This document shows, in pieces, positions 30,125 through 38,234 of a DNA stretch of 38,234 bases. The position numbers and the translations under genes were made by a program. Source of the stretch: an uncultured Pirellulaceae bacterium (GTDB lineage: Bacteria; Planctomycetota; Planctomycetia; Pirellulales; Pirellulaceae). How positions within the stretch are numbered: the stretch's first letter is position 1; each line of letters begins with the position of its first letter. The notes below the pieces were generated by a model that had not been told where the DNA came from, searched no databases, and worked only from the letters and a program-made list of their open reading frames with translations. The stretch is taken from NCBI GenBank assembly GCA_937941455.1, contig CALDHM010000047.1:1-38234 (forward strand), read 5' to 3'.

Positions 30125-30256
30125 GAAGAAACGGGGCCAGGTCCAATACTGTTCGGCACGAGAATTGCGCAGGATATCTTTTTTTGGGGTTTGGCACGCC
30201 ATTTGCGCTGTCATGATTTCTTTCATGGCAATCTGTCAGGGTGACAGGAATCGGCA

Positions 30257-30778
30257 ATGGCGAGGAAGAAACGCGAAGCAATTCAGATCAAGGATGTCAG
30301 GGGGCTGAAGCATTTCGACCGGCTCGCGCCGCTGCTCCAATGACTTCACGATGATGGCGGCGCGCGCGACAGGGACGGCAACCTGGTGTTGCACGACGAT
30401 TAGTATGTTCTGCTCATGCTCCTGTACTTTTTAAAGTCCCACCGTTACCTCGCTGCGCAGTGTCCAGCAGAGGCCTCCGAATGCAAAAGGTGCAAAAGAA
30501 ACTCGGCTGCAGGCGGGCTTCGCTGGGATCGCTTTCCGAAGCGGATCGTCACGACAACGGCTCGATCATCCAATCCGGCTCGTCTGCGTGACCTGTTCGC
30601 CGCACACCCGTCGCGGCAAGTACAAGGTACCTCAACCGGTCCGGACAGCGATGACGCGTTGCGAATCGCCACGATTCTGGTGGACGTGTCGGCCGAAATC
30701 CTTGCCAGCGAAGACGAGTTGATGGCCAACCTGGCCAATCTCCAGTTGCAAGACAACGCCAGTTCGCAAAGAAACTGA
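30257..30778 (+). pseudogene. IS4-like transposase remnant
   Basis: An ATG at 30257 starts MARKKREAIQIKDVRGLKHF then DRLAPLLQ and runs into TGA. The reading continues in the same style (DDGGARDRDGNLVLHDD), hits another stop, then resumes as YVLLMLLYFLKS. Further on, a different frame gives MQKVQKKLGCRRASLGSLSEAD, and a later segment reads ATILVDVSAEILAS. Together these follow the order seen in IS4-type transposases known from planctomycetes: an N-terminal dimerisation region, the YVxLLLLYFxNP motif, VQKKLG.RRASLGSLSEA, and a late DVPAEI stretch. Several stops, at least two frameshifts and missing central catalytic regions show that the gene is dead. The family call is from remembered motif order, not a search. 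Inverted repeats were not found. Confidence 0.65.
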
Positions 30779-31143
30779 CGGGGAGAATTGTTCGGTCGCA
30801 TTCTTGCCATGCGTCACGAACCGTTCAGCGCCGCGCGGTGGCCAAACGCAACCGTCCCCGCACCAAGCAAACATGATCATCGTGCATCTGCCCTCCTGGC
30901 AACTGATGCCATTCTGACACTCTTTCAGATCTGCTGCCGATTCTGCCACCCCAAAAAAACAACCCTGCAACCGCCGTGCCGAACAGTAATGGGACATCCC
31001 CTTAGTGCGTCTGAAGGAAGCAGAACAAAGGCAGCTATTTCTGCATCTAAATTCGGTATCGCCGTTAAGGTAAGCTCAGACGGTGACATGACTTTTTATG
31101 AGAACGGTGAGATCTTCCTGGAATTGTGATCTTTGAGGCTGAT
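30779..31143. other. Spacer between two insertion-sequence remnants
   Basis: This is 365 bp with no credible gene. It may still hold the degraded 3' end of the IS4-like element. GGGACATCCCC at 30991-31001 is identical to 592-602 near the window start, in the same orientation, which suggests a dispersed short repeat. Confidence 0.4.
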
Positions 31144-31208
31144 GGGCTCTGTAGAAAACTGATACAAAACGGGGAACCATAAGCGAAAACAATTCGTACT
31201 GGTGCCCC

Positions 31209-32104
31209 GTGAGTACCACGAGCAAATCACCGAAAGATGTATTATTTGAGGCTTGGAACGTCGCCGCCCAAGTTTTCCCCAAATATTCGCATAAAAACAG
31301 TCCGAAAAGAACAATTTACCCAAAGGCAACTCTTTGCCTGTTGGGTGCTGAAAAACTTTCTCAATCTCGATTACCGTGGCTTGCAGAGACTCCTTGGTGA
31401 TTGCGTGACCAGACAGTCACTATCGTGATGAAGTCGGTCCCCCACTTCACGACTTTTCAGAAAGCTTCGCGGAAACTTCTTGCGGCAGAGCCTGTCCAGC
31501 GACTGCTCGATGAGACCGTGTCGCGAATGATGGAGCGGCGAAAACATTCTCAACTTGCCGCCGTGGATTCCACAGGCTTGGAATCCACGGTAGCCAGCCC
31601 CTACTTTGTCCGGCGCCGGTCGCGCCAGGAAACCCCCGGGAAAAAAGCGGTTGATCACCGCTATCCCCAACTGGTAATCGTTTGCAAAACATTCAATCAG
31701 TTCATCATTGCCTTCCAAACCCTTCGCGGCCCCAAAACCGATGTGGATGAACTCAAAAGTTTGTTAGCACAAACCCGCGCCCGTATTGGCATCAAAGTGT
31801 TGGTTGCTGATGTGGGCCATGATTCAGAATCCAACCACGAATTTGCGACACAAGTCATCAGCGCACAAGCGGTGATTCCCGCGAAGCATGGCAGACCGAC
31901 CGATAAACCGCCGCGAAGCAAATACCAGAGGCTTATGCCGACTCGATTCGACGAACCTACCTACAGGCAGCGAGCTCAAGTGGGCACTACACATTCCATG
32001 AGCAAGCGTCGTCAAGGCCGTCATTTCCGAGGAAGACCTACTGGTCACCAACGAGAGAACTGCGACTCATGGTTCTCACGCATAACATGATGATCTTTTG
32101 GTGA
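31209..32104 (+). pseudogene. Frameshifted DDE transposase of the 31144-32127 element
   Basis: A GTG at 31209 opens MSTTSKSPKDVLFEAW. The natural continuation, FTQRQLFACWVLKNFLNLDYRGLQRLLGDC, is in another frame. The gene then returns to the first frame for VPHFTTFQKAS. It continues as AAVDSTGLE (first Asp), then VADVGHDSESNHEFA (second Asp) and PAKHGRPTDKP. The end RKTYWSPTRELRLMVLTHNMM is in the third frame and stops with TGA 32102-32104. At least three frame changes are therefore needed. The place of the expected third acid (VETxxSxIKRR in relatives, from memory) reads VGTTHSMSKRRQG, a Glu-to-Gly change. The protein cannot be active. IS4/IS5-type DDE is the likely group; the exact family is not certain. 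Confidence 0.75.
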
Positions 32105-32120
32105 GGTATACTTTTACCTC
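32103..32120 (+). repeat. Small hairpin at the right end of the insertion sequence
   Basis: GAGGTA-TACTTT-TACCTC forms a 6-bp perfect stem at the transposase stop codon, inside the right end. It may end transposase transcription or be part of the transposase binding site. Confidence 0.45.
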
Positions 32121-32195
32121 AGAGCCCCCCGCAGCCTTTTTTGCTGACACAATGATTTACATCCATTTTTCGAATGGCTTGCTTGGATTAAACCA

Positions 32196-33866
32196 ATGGA
32201 ACTGGGAGAATTATTGCTTAGTTCGCTCGCGAGTGCAGGCGTTCAGGAAATCTTTGGTATTCCGGGTGACTTTGTGTTACCCCTGTTCAAAGTCATCGAG
32301 GAACGTGGTCAGATTCCAATTTACACGCTAAGTCATGAGCCAGCCGTTGGATTTGCTGCCGACGGGGCTTCGCGTTGGCGTGGACTTTCATCAGCGGCCG
32401 TCGTGACCTACGGAGCTGGTGCTTTGAATATAGTCAATCCCGTCGCAGCGGCCTATGCTGAAAAGTCACCCGTGATCGTGATTTCGGGTGGGCCCGGTGT
32501 TTCGGAAGATCATACCGAGTTGTTGCTGCATCATCAGGCCAAACGGCTCGATTCGCAGTTCGAGATTTTCAAAGAAGTCACTTGCGCTCAAACGCGCTTA
32601 AGCAATTTGGCGAGTGCCGATATTGAACTCAAACGGGTCTTGTCTGAATGCCGACGACAATCTCGGCCGGTGTATATTGAAGTACCACGCGACTTGGTCT
32701 TTGCCAAGCTTCCAGACCTCGCCGCGCACCCATCGCCGTCGCCAGCCGCAACGTTCGCCGCGGACCCTCGAGCTGTAGCCGCCTGCGCAAACGAAATCAT
32801 AGATCTCTTGTCTGATGCGAAGTCGCCCGTGTTGATGGTCGGTGTCGAGATTCGCCGCTTTGGGCTAGAACACCAAGTTGCCCAACTCGCTGGTCGTTTG
32901 GGAATCCCGGTGGTGACCAGTTTCATGGGTCGCGGTTTACTGGTGGGCTCAAATGCACCGCTGATGGGTACCTATTTAGGTGTGGCTGGCGATTCAGAGA
33001 TTACTGATCTGGTGGAGCATTCAGATGCACTATTGATGTTAGGTGTGATTCTTTCCGACACCAATTTTGGCATTTCCAAGAGGAAGCTTGACCTGCGGCG
33101 TAGCGTGCAGGTTCGCGATGGTCAGGTGAGTTTTGGTTTTCATGTCTATCCGCAGATTTCAATTGGTGAGTTAATCTCAGAACTGCTGACCCGAGACCTG
33201 CCTATCCGCCAGGCACCTATGATTACTGTCCCGCGCAACTCGGTACGAAACTTTCGATTGGATGATCTCGAAATGACTCCGGATGACATTTCTGCTGGAA
33301 TCAATCAACTCAAGCCCCGCGGGCAGGAATTGTTATTGTCATGCGATATTGGAGACTGTCTTTTTACGGCGATGGATATCGAACAGGCGCACATGATCGC
33401 CCCGGGTTATTATGCATCGATGGGGTTTGGGGTTCCGGCAGCGTTGGGGCTACAGGTCGCGTCGGGGCAACAGCCTGTGGTACTCGTCGGCGACGGTGCG
33501 TTTCAGATGACCGGCTGGGAACTTGGCAATTGCTCCCGGTACGATTGGGACCCAATCGTGATCGTAATGAACAATGCCAGTTGGGGCATGCTGCAAGCCT
33601 TTCAGCCAGAGTCGAGATTTAACTTGTTGAATGAATGGAAGTTTGCCGAATTGGCTCATGCCTTGGGTGGCGTCGGAACTCGCGTACGAACTCGAGCGGA
33701 ATTCGGCAAGGCGTTCCAATCCGCCATCCACCAGCGAGGAAAGTTTCAGTTGATCGAAGTCATGATTCATCAGGGCTTAGTTTCCCACACGATGTCTCGC
33801 TATACGCAAGCGCTTAAAGTATTCAGGCAAGCTCAACAAGCGCAAGCTGCGTCATACGAAGCGTAA
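32196..33866 (+). CDS. ipdC: Phenylpyruvate/indole-3-pyruvate decarboxylase (ThDP-dependent)
   Basis: This 556-residue cytoplasmic enzyme decarboxylates aromatic 2-keto acids to the aldehydes. It keeps the ThDP-activating Glu48 (TLSHEPAVGFAADG) and the decarboxylase-type His pair HH at 112-113 (LLLHHQAK). The cofactor motif is GDGAFQ (432-437) through NN (459-460). CDIGDCLFTAMDI and FQPESRFN are especially close to the Azospirillum phenylpyruvate/indolepyruvate decarboxylase, from memory. An acetolactate-synthase-type enzyme would lack the HH pair. Length and domain order are normal, with no disruption. ATG 32196 has only a weak ribosome site (GGATTAA). It stands alone, 68 bp after an insertion-sequence end. 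If acting on indolepyruvate it would give an auxin precursor; phenylpyruvate is equally possible. Confidence 0.82.
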   Translation: MELGELLLSSLASAGVQEIFGIPGDFVLPLFKVIEERGQIPIYTLSHEPAVGFAADGASRWRGLSSAAVVTYGAGALNIVNPVAAAYAEKSPVIVISGGPGVSEDHTELLLHHQAKRLDSQFEIFKEVTCAQTRLSNLASADIELKRVLSECRRQSRPVYIEVPRDLVFAKLPDLAAHPSPSPAATFAADPRAVAACANEIIDLLSDAKSPVLMVGVEIRRFGLEHQVAQLAGRLGIPVVTSFMGRGLLVGSNAPLMGTYLGVAGDSEITDLVEHSDALLMLGVILSDTNFGISKRKLDLRRSVQVRDGQVSFGFHVYPQISIGELISELLTRDLPIRQAPMITVPRNSVRNFRLDDLEMTPDDISAGINQLKPRGQELLLSCDIGDCLFTAMDIEQAHMIAPGYYASMGFGVPAALGLQVASGQQPVVLVGDGAFQMTGWELGNCSRYDWDPIVIVMNNASWGMLQAFQPESRFNLLNEWKFAELAHALGGVGTRVRTRAEFGKAFQSAIHQRGKFQLIEVMIHQGLVSHTMSRYTQALKVFRQAQQAQAASYEA

Positions 33867-34331
33867 GCGTGCAATCTCCTCCAAGAAGATCCACGAACCT
33901 TTAGGAAACCTGTGGCCGATCATGCTTTAGCGAAAACAGAATTGGTTTTTGAGTTCCGAATCGATTTTCTACGCGTCCAAATACCTGACAGAGAAATTGC
34001 TGCAAGCCTCATCCAAATTGCCGATCGTTCTGGTACGGGCGAAAAGTTGAGAAACAATCAGTTCCCTCTCTTTAGCAACCATAAAGTTCCACCGCCAAGG
34101 TGATTCGAAATGTATTCGCATTAAATTCTGCACTAGACCTAGTATCGACGGGTAGACGTTGACCCGGCCGATGCGAAAGGTCTCAGGCGGGGTTTTGGTT
34201 TTTCGAGCGGGTTTGGCGGATTGGTTGCCGGATGGGTGAGAGAACGACTGATGGGTTCACGGGAGGTGGACTCCTCGGAGAATTCTCCGCTACAAAGCGC
34301 TACAAAATGGAAACCTCTCGGATCGGCCCAC
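33867..34331. other. Intergenic region between the decarboxylase and tRNA-Ser
   Basis: This is 465 bp. A 63-codon open frame (33912-34103, GTG start) shows no recognisable domain and no good ribosome site, and I do not call it. No terminator with a T-run was seen directly after the decarboxylase. No duplicate of the tRNA 3' end (attachment-site repeat) was noticed here. Confidence 0.45.
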
Positions 34332-34372
34332 AAAAAATCCCACTGTTTCTTGGGTTAGAAACCGCGGGATTT
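34332..34372 (-). terminator. Rho-independent terminator of tRNA-Ser
   Basis: On the minus strand AAATCCC pairs with GGGATTT and, beyond a small GCG/AGT internal loop, GTTTCT pairs with AGAAAC around AACCCA. The run TTTTTT ends the structure. It starts 8 bp past the tRNA 3' end. Confidence 0.8.
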
Positions 34373-34379
34373 GATGAAG

Positions 34380-34468
34380 CGGAGAGGACAGGATTCGAAC
34401 CTGCGGACCAGTTTTACCCGGTCGCGTCTTTAGCAAAGACGTGCTTTCGACCACTCAGCCACCTCTCC
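34380..34468 (-). tRNA. tRNA-Ser(GCU)
   Basis: This is 89 nt on the minus strand. The acceptor stem GGAGAGG (34468-34462) pairs with CCTCTCC (34387-34381), with discriminator G at 34380; CCA is not encoded. The D-loop begins TGGCTGAGTGGTC. The anticodon stem CGTCT/AGACG encloses TTGCTAA, anticodon GCT at 34434-34432, which reads AGC/AGU serine codons. A long variable arm (GACC...GGTC) and T-loop GTTCGAATC confirm a class II serine tRNA. Confidence 0.95.
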
Positions 34469-34479
34469 AGGCGGTTCGT

Positions 34480-34508
34480 ATTTTGACGAGAATCGCGGGG
34501 CTTTTCAA
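34480..34508 (-). promoter_or_regulatory. Promoter of tRNA-Ser
   Basis: On the minus strand TTGAAA (34508-34503), a 17-bp spacer, then CAAAAT (34485-34480). The -35 matches consensus at five and the -10 at four of six positions. It lies 11 bp upstream of the mature tRNA 5' end. Confidence 0.5.
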
Positions 34509-34651
34509 GATCCAATTCCGCCGAGGACCGCAATTTCTAAGAGATCTCTCCCGTCACCTTGGTTCAGGCTTGCAACGATTGGCGATTTCCGCTACCGTTC
34601 CGCGAATTTTCCGCGAAATGCAGATAATGAATGGGCCTGAGAGGTTCTCCG

Positions 34652-35284
34652 ATGAACGGTTACTCGAATCGATGGATCTGGCTAGGATGTGGGTTATTGG
34701 CGATTTTGGCCGGTTGCCAATCGGGACGCTGGAATCGATTCGTCGACGTGAACCAGGCCATCATGTCCGACGCCGATGCCGAAAAATTGGTCCGGCGCGA
34801 ATCGCCCGGCACCATCCGCTGGTCGAGCGATTACGGCCGCGTAATGGAGCAGGCAACGAAAGAGCAGAAACCGCTGATGTTGCTATTCACCGGCAGCGAT
34901 TGGTGCAGTTACTGCATGAAACTCGACAAGGAAGTCCTTTCCAAACCCGAATTCACCTCGTGGGCGAACGAAAAGTTTGTGCCAATGATCGTGGACTTTC
35001 CTAAAACAAAACGACTCGCCAGGGATATTTCCGCTCAAAACGAGCAACTACAAGAGCGGTATCGCCGCTATGTCGACGGCTACCCAACGGTCCTGTTCGT
35101 ACAACCTGACGGCCAGATCATCGGCAAAATGGGTTACGAGCGCGGCGGTGCAAAACAATGGATCGAGTCGGCGGAACGGCAACTGGCCCCCGCCTTGGCT
35201 CAAGCTAGTACAAGCTCGGCTCATGCCAGTACAAGCGACAGCTCCGCATCGGAATCCACGTCTCTACGCCCCGTGGTCCGATAA
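34652..35284 (+). CDS. Thioredoxin-fold lipoprotein
   Basis: This is a 210-residue exported protein. The N-terminus (MNGYSNRWIWLGCGLLAILAGC) is a lipoprotein signal with the lipid-attachment Cys22 in the lipobox LAGC. The mature part has a thioredoxin fold: LLFTGSDWCSYCMKLDKEVLS with redox Cys85 and Cys88 (CSYC). Next come FVPMIVDFPK and YPTVLFVQPDGQIIGKMGY, with the cis-Pro strand. It resembles the DsbD-gamma/thioredoxin_7 group used in envelope thiol reduction or stress protein repair. The C-terminus is Ser/Ala/Thr-rich. ATG 34652 has GAGAGG about 8 nt upstream, which favours it over a start seven codons earlier. It converges on the large lipoprotein gene, with 12 bp between stops. A redox partner is not visible. 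Confidence 0.85.
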   Translation: MNGYSNRWIWLGCGLLAILAGCQSGRWNRFVDVNQAIMSDADAEKLVRRESPGTIRWSSDYGRVMEQATKEQKPLMLLFTGSDWCSYCMKLDKEVLSKPEFTSWANEKFVPMIVDFPKTKRLARDISAQNEQLQERYRRYVDGYPTVLFVQPDGQIIGKMGYERGGAKQWIESAERQLAPALAQASTSSAHASTSDSSASESTSLRPVVR

Positions 35285-35296
35285 TCACCACAGCAT

Positions 35297-37276
35297 TCAA
35301 TCGCCGTCGTTCTGGCCGTCCCCGGCGTCGCCACGATCCTGGCCTTGTCGCTCCCCCTCGCCGCCATTAGCAGAGGTACCGCTGCCGTCATCCTTCGCCG
35401 CTTCGGACGGGAGCGAATCGGGTTTGGTTTCCTGCGTTGCAGGATTGGTCAGACCAGCCACGACTTGCTTGAGGAAGCGCATTCGCAGAAGGTTACCGTG
35501 GCGGCCTGGGCCCTTGCTTTTTGCCAACTCGTCCAGCGAGCGATCGAATTCGCGGCGAGCCTCGTAGGCCCGCGCCGCCAGGTAATCGATTTGATGACTC
35601 CAGCGTTCCGAGTCCTCCTTGAGTGCGATTCGCTCAAGCCAGTTCCCCGCCGTCCCCAGGTTGCCATTGTCGAAGTGGCTCTGTGCCAGAAAGATCCCAG
35701 CATCGCGACGTACGAGTCGCATTTGGCCTTGGACCCCTTGGATTCGTTCTTGGAATTCCCGGCTACTTTGGTTGGTGGTCTGGAGGATCCCCAACCGCAT
35801 GAGTAACGGCCGGTTGGTGGCCAGCTCATCGATTTGTTTGTCGTCATACATCAACAAGTAGAAATTTTCGATCACGTTGAATTCGTCGGTATTGGGATCG
35901 CGTTCGAAAAGTCCATGCACAAACATGTTGCGGGCCGTGCGGTACGTTTCGAATGTGTCGGCATACGATTCGTTGTCGTAGTACCACAGGAGTTTTCGCT
36001 GGATTTGATCGTCGTTGCGAGAGCGGATCAGAGCGTCGCGGAGGGTCCACCGGAAGGCGAGATTCTGGAAGCCGATCTCCCACAAACGTGCCGACAATTC
36101 GCCGTGACGGCTCGCGAACTGCCGATAGTCGTCCAGCTTTTGCACGAGCTGGAGTTTGTCCCCGACCATACGCCGCTCCAAAAACAGCATTCGGCGGCTG
36201 ACGCCTTCCGGGGAAACGTAGATCAATGCTCGAAGTTGGTTGAGATCCCCCTCGTTCATCCAATAACGGTTGTCCCCCTCCAGGGATTCATTGAGGGTCA
36301 AATCGAGTTGCCGCAGCAAATCGGGTTTGCTGCGGAGCCGCTGCAGCGTCATAACTTTGCCGAATTTCTCATCCGGCAGGGGAAGACCCAGACGCGTGTC
36401 GAACAAATAAAGTTGCTGGCCGATTTCGACGCCTACCACCCACGGCTTTTCGCCGATGGCCAACATGAGAGCGGGTAGTTGGGCGTGCTCGAGCAACTTG
36501 ATCAGCAAAATCGCCCGCTCGACATAATCGGCGCGGCCGTACAGCATCGACTGGTAGGGTGACCGGACGTAACCAACGCCGCGGACGCCGTCAAACCAGG
36601 GCTTGCCGGTGCTGATATCCACGAGTTGCTGGTCGCGAACTTCCTCCGTGGTCAACTCCAGTTCGGGTTCGAGTTGCGTGTTCCTGACGACCCAGTCGAA
36701 CAACCGCAACACGGCGGCCATTTTCGGGGCGTCTTCATTGCTCAGGCTCGGGTTCAGCGTCTGAATGGCCTTTAAGAACGATTCCTCGGGCTGCTGTTCG
36801 GAAATTTCAACCCCCGCCGAGCGGTAAAGCAATTCGAAAATCAAATGGTTGCGGGGGAGCGATACCCGCCGGACCACCTCATCACACCAGTCGGCCTGGC
36901 GGAGATAGTAGGCATCGGTTCGTTGAAAAACCAATTCGCCGATGTTTTTAATCGCTGGAACCTGGTTGTGTTCCTCGATCACCGAAACCAAGTCAGGGTC
37001 CAGCACCCAGCGGTCTTCTCCCGCGGCGTTGGCCTGTTCAACGCGAGCCACCCATCGATTCAAATTCTGAGCCGTCAAGTTTTCGAATTCGTCGTTGGCG
37101 TACCCCTTGGCGCTCATCACGAGAGAAATCGCCCGCTCGTAGTCATCTATTTTTGCCGTCCTCGAGCGGGCATCGACAATGTCCAGCAATGGATCGAGCA
37201 CAGGTTGGCATCCGGTGTTCAAGGCAAGTGCCAAGCAAAGCCACCCAGACAGAGTAGCTACCACAGACTTTTTCAT
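35297..37276 (-). CDS. Large lipoprotein with transglutaminase-like region, planctomycete type, function unknown
   Basis: This is a protein of 659 residues. MKKSVVATLSGWLCLALALNTGC is a lipoprotein signal with Cys23, so the protein is membrane-anchored in the envelope. ATG 37276 gives this signal; an upstream in-frame start at 37342 would bury it. Residues about 190-330 (FDWVVRNTQLEP, YGRADYVERAILLIKLLEHAQLPALMLAIGE, WVVGVEIGQQLYLFDTRLGLPLPD) follow the order of transglutaminase-like domains, but a Cys-His-Asp triad cannot be assigned and the expected Cys looks absent. The rest is alpha-helical and repeat-like (LFERDPNTDEFNVIENFYLL, then GIFLAQSHFDNGNLGTAGNWLERIAL, TPR-like). The C-terminus is a Gly/Asp/Gln-rich low-complexity tail. 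No Shine-Dalgarno site is seen. I do not recognise a named family. Confidence 0.7.
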   Translation of the reverse strand: MKKSVVATLSGWLCLALALNTGCQPVLDPLLDIVDARSRTAKIDDYERAISLVMSAKGYANDEFENLTAQNLNRWVARVEQANAAGEDRWVLDPDLVSVIEEHNQVPAIKNIGELVFQRTDAYYLRQADWCDEVVRRVSLPRNHLIFELLYRSAGVEISEQQPEESFLKAIQTLNPSLSNEDAPKMAAVLRLFDWVVRNTQLEPELELTTEEVRDQQLVDISTGKPWFDGVRGVGYVRSPYQSMLYGRADYVERAILLIKLLEHAQLPALMLAIGEKPWVVGVEIGQQLYLFDTRLGLPLPDEKFGKVMTLQRLRSKPDLLRQLDLTLNESLEGDNRYWMNEGDLNQLRALIYVSPEGVSRRMLFLERRMVGDKLQLVQKLDDYRQFASRHGELSARLWEIGFQNLAFRWTLRDALIRSRNDDQIQRKLLWYYDNESYADTFETYRTARNMFVHGLFERDPNTDEFNVIENFYLLMYDDKQIDELATNRPLLMRLGILQTTNQSSREFQERIQGVQGQMRLVRRDAGIFLAQSHFDNGNLGTAGNWLERIALKEDSERWSHQIDYLAARAYEARREFDRSLDELAKSKGPGRHGNLLRMRFLKQVVAGLTNPATQETKPDSLPSEAAKDDGSGTSANGGEGERQGQDRGDAGDGQNDGD

Positions 37277-37677
37277 GACGTCGCGATTTGGTTCGAATTG
37301 AAAGGTTGCGAAACGAGAGTTTGTTGGGGCTGCTCTGCCCACCTTTTTTACGCCAGTAAGAAACTGCTAGTTTATCGAAAAACTCGAAAACTCCTAGTGC
37401 GTGAGCGAGACTTCGCGCTCGGTTCATCGGAATGGCGTGAAGTTTTCTCGCTGCCATTGGATCGCATCTTTCTCCAAACAATTAATTTTGCGAGACATCA
37501 AACTATACGATTGTGGTTCGACAGGGCTCCTCCAGGTCGCTGCTTTTGGACCTTTTGACAGGTGTTTTTCGCTCAGCCCCTCCTCTGGGCCCTCCTTCGC
37601 TCGGCCGCGCCCGTCCCGGCCGGAGAGTGGCGAATTTCCTAGTTTGCTGGCAGCGGATAAGGAAGAAGGTCAGGAAG

Positions 37678-37940
37678 ATGAATGGCACTATTTTTTCTCG
37701 GAAGATGGATGGCACCTTTTGTCTTTGTCTTCCTTTTGCCTTCCTTTTGTCTTGTCCCCTTTTTTACTCGCTCGCGTTTTTGTCCTTGTTACAAGGCGCA
37801 GCCAGTATCGCGCATGAGGGCTGGTCAGAAAGATGACTGGTCAGAAAAATGGCTGGCACCTTTTTTTCCCGGCACCTTTTTTTCCCTTTTTTTCCTTTTT
37901 TTCCTTTCCAGAAAAATGGCTGGCACCTTTTTTTTCTCGT
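37678..37940. repeat. Dispersed ATGGCTGGCACC/T-run repeat family (REP-like)
   Basis: The core ATGRNTGGCAC followed by a T-run occurs at 37678-37688, 37705-37716, 37849-37860 and 37916-37927. A partial GGCACC with a T-run follows the third copy at about 37871. The copies are all in the same orientation. Similar GGCTGGCAC plus T-run is seen near 1512. The spacing and AT-runs resemble repeats associated with IS200-like or RayT transposases in planctomycetes, but no such transposase is in the window. Confidence 0.65.
37821..37852. repeat. 16-bp tandem repeat
   Basis: CTGGTCAGAAAGATGA (37821-37836) is followed directly by CTGGTCAGAAAAATGG (37837-37852), which leads into the CTGGCACC repeat core. 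It looks like a local duplication at the repeat boundary. Confidence 0.75.
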
Positions 37941-38234
37941 TTTTCCCCGTTTTTTTCCCTTTTTGCCTTGCAATTGAAATCTTTGTACCCGCGCCATGGC
38001 CAAACGCATTTCGCAATCTTTGCGTATCAGCCGATCCATGGCGATTTAATGAAACGGTGACGAAGCGAGGCCGGTATCGCGCCAAAGCGATCAATTTGTT
38101 CGAAATTAACCCAGCCTTTATCGAAGCAGTTAAAACAGCCTGATTCCAACCTGACAAAATGACACACACCCCAGTCGATGTTTCAATTCTTATCGCAAGT
38201 CCCACACAAAAATAAATTTTTCGTTTTTGGCACG

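Larger units (their letters stand above)
31144..32127 (+). mobile_element. Degraded insertion sequence with DDE transposase and imperfect inverted ends
   Basis: The left end GGGCTCTGTAGAAAA (31144 onward) is matched on the opposite strand at the right end by GGGCTCTGAGGTAAAA (32127 backward); the first 8 bases are perfect and about 16 of 22 match overall. The enclosed 984 bp carry one transposase gene filling almost the whole element. I see no clear target-site duplication. The right end lies 68 bp upstream of the start codon of the decarboxylase gene. Confidence 0.65.
37277..38234. other. Gene-free right end of the window, repeat-rich
   Basis: This is 958 bp. Long T-runs and C/T tracts make open frames with Phe/Lys-rich products that are composition artefacts. 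Annotated repeats occupy 37678-37940. From about 37980 on, the sequence has normal base composition again but no recognisable gene; a gene could begin past the window edge. Confidence 0.55.

Noticed and set aside
33912-34103. Short GTG-start open frame after the decarboxylase
   Set aside because: 63 codons, no domain and no good ribosome site; no more than a possibility.
34380-34468. tRNA-Ser as an integration site of a genomic island
   Set aside because: No integrase gene and no duplicated tRNA 3' end were noticed in the window.
37682-38143. Phe/Leu-rich open frames at the right end that look like membrane proteins
   Set aside because: They are produced by the long T-runs of the repeat array; no ribosome site and the frames overlap on both strands.

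Overview
The window looks like chromosomal DNA of a planctomycete, probably near the Pirellulales. This is inferred from the gene set: two unlike GroELs around one GroES, a giant secreted beta-propeller protein, secreted lipoproteins of a planctomycete kind, and short dispersed palindromes such as GGCTGGCACC plus a T-run. No ribosomal RNA is present, so the assignment is not proven.

Layout. The left edge (1-457) is the C-terminal end of an IS256-type transposase. It is followed by the minus-strand tmRNA gene ssrA with its terminator (604-1031). From 7855 down to 1613 runs a minus-strand protein-folding locus, in transcription order groEL2 - groES - groEL1 - (terminator and 21-bp palindrome) - dnaJ - grpE - FmdB-type zinc ribbon. 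Next, still on the minus strand, are a secreted TraB/GumN-like protein (8530-9489, good sigma-70 type promoter) and a DUF2071 protein (9649-10380). A palindrome-rich gap of about 930 bp leads to a plus-strand lipid-exporter-like ABC transporter (11313-13307), which converges on ligA (13655-15661, minus). A small cupin follows.

The plus strand then carries a 1554-residue exported protein of TPR-like and PQQ/WD40-like repeats (16294-20958), and an fds-type NAD-dependent formate dehydrogenase operon, fdsG-fdsB-fdsA (21226-26178), tightly packed and with no fdsC/fdsD visible behind it. A delta-9-type fatty acid desaturase (26793-27821) comes next, then a repeat-rich spacer, then an Acr3-family permease gene overlapping a two-domain universal stress protein gene (28144-30124).

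The region 30125-32130 is a graveyard of insertion sequences: an IS4-like transposase remnant with stops and frameshifts, then a roughly 984-bp element with imperfect inverted ends whose transposase is frameshifted. Just past its right end is an intact ThDP-dependent phenylpyruvate/indolepyruvate decarboxylase (32196-33866). The right part holds tRNA-Ser(GCU) with promoter and terminator, a thioredoxin-fold lipoprotein, a large convergent lipoprotein, and a final gene-free stretch full of GGCTGGCACC/T-run repeats.

The functional groups are proteostasis and ribosome rescue (tmRNA, GroEL/ES, DnaJ/GrpE), formate oxidation to NADH, arsenite-type efflux with a stress sensor, aromatic 2-keto acid decarboxylation, DNA replication/repair (LigA) and envelope functions. 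I did not find a clearly new defence or mobile system. The most interesting items are the double-GroEL locus with its regulatory structures, the incomplete-looking fds operon, the giant propeller protein, the ABC exporter with a coiled-coil insertion, and the repeat families.
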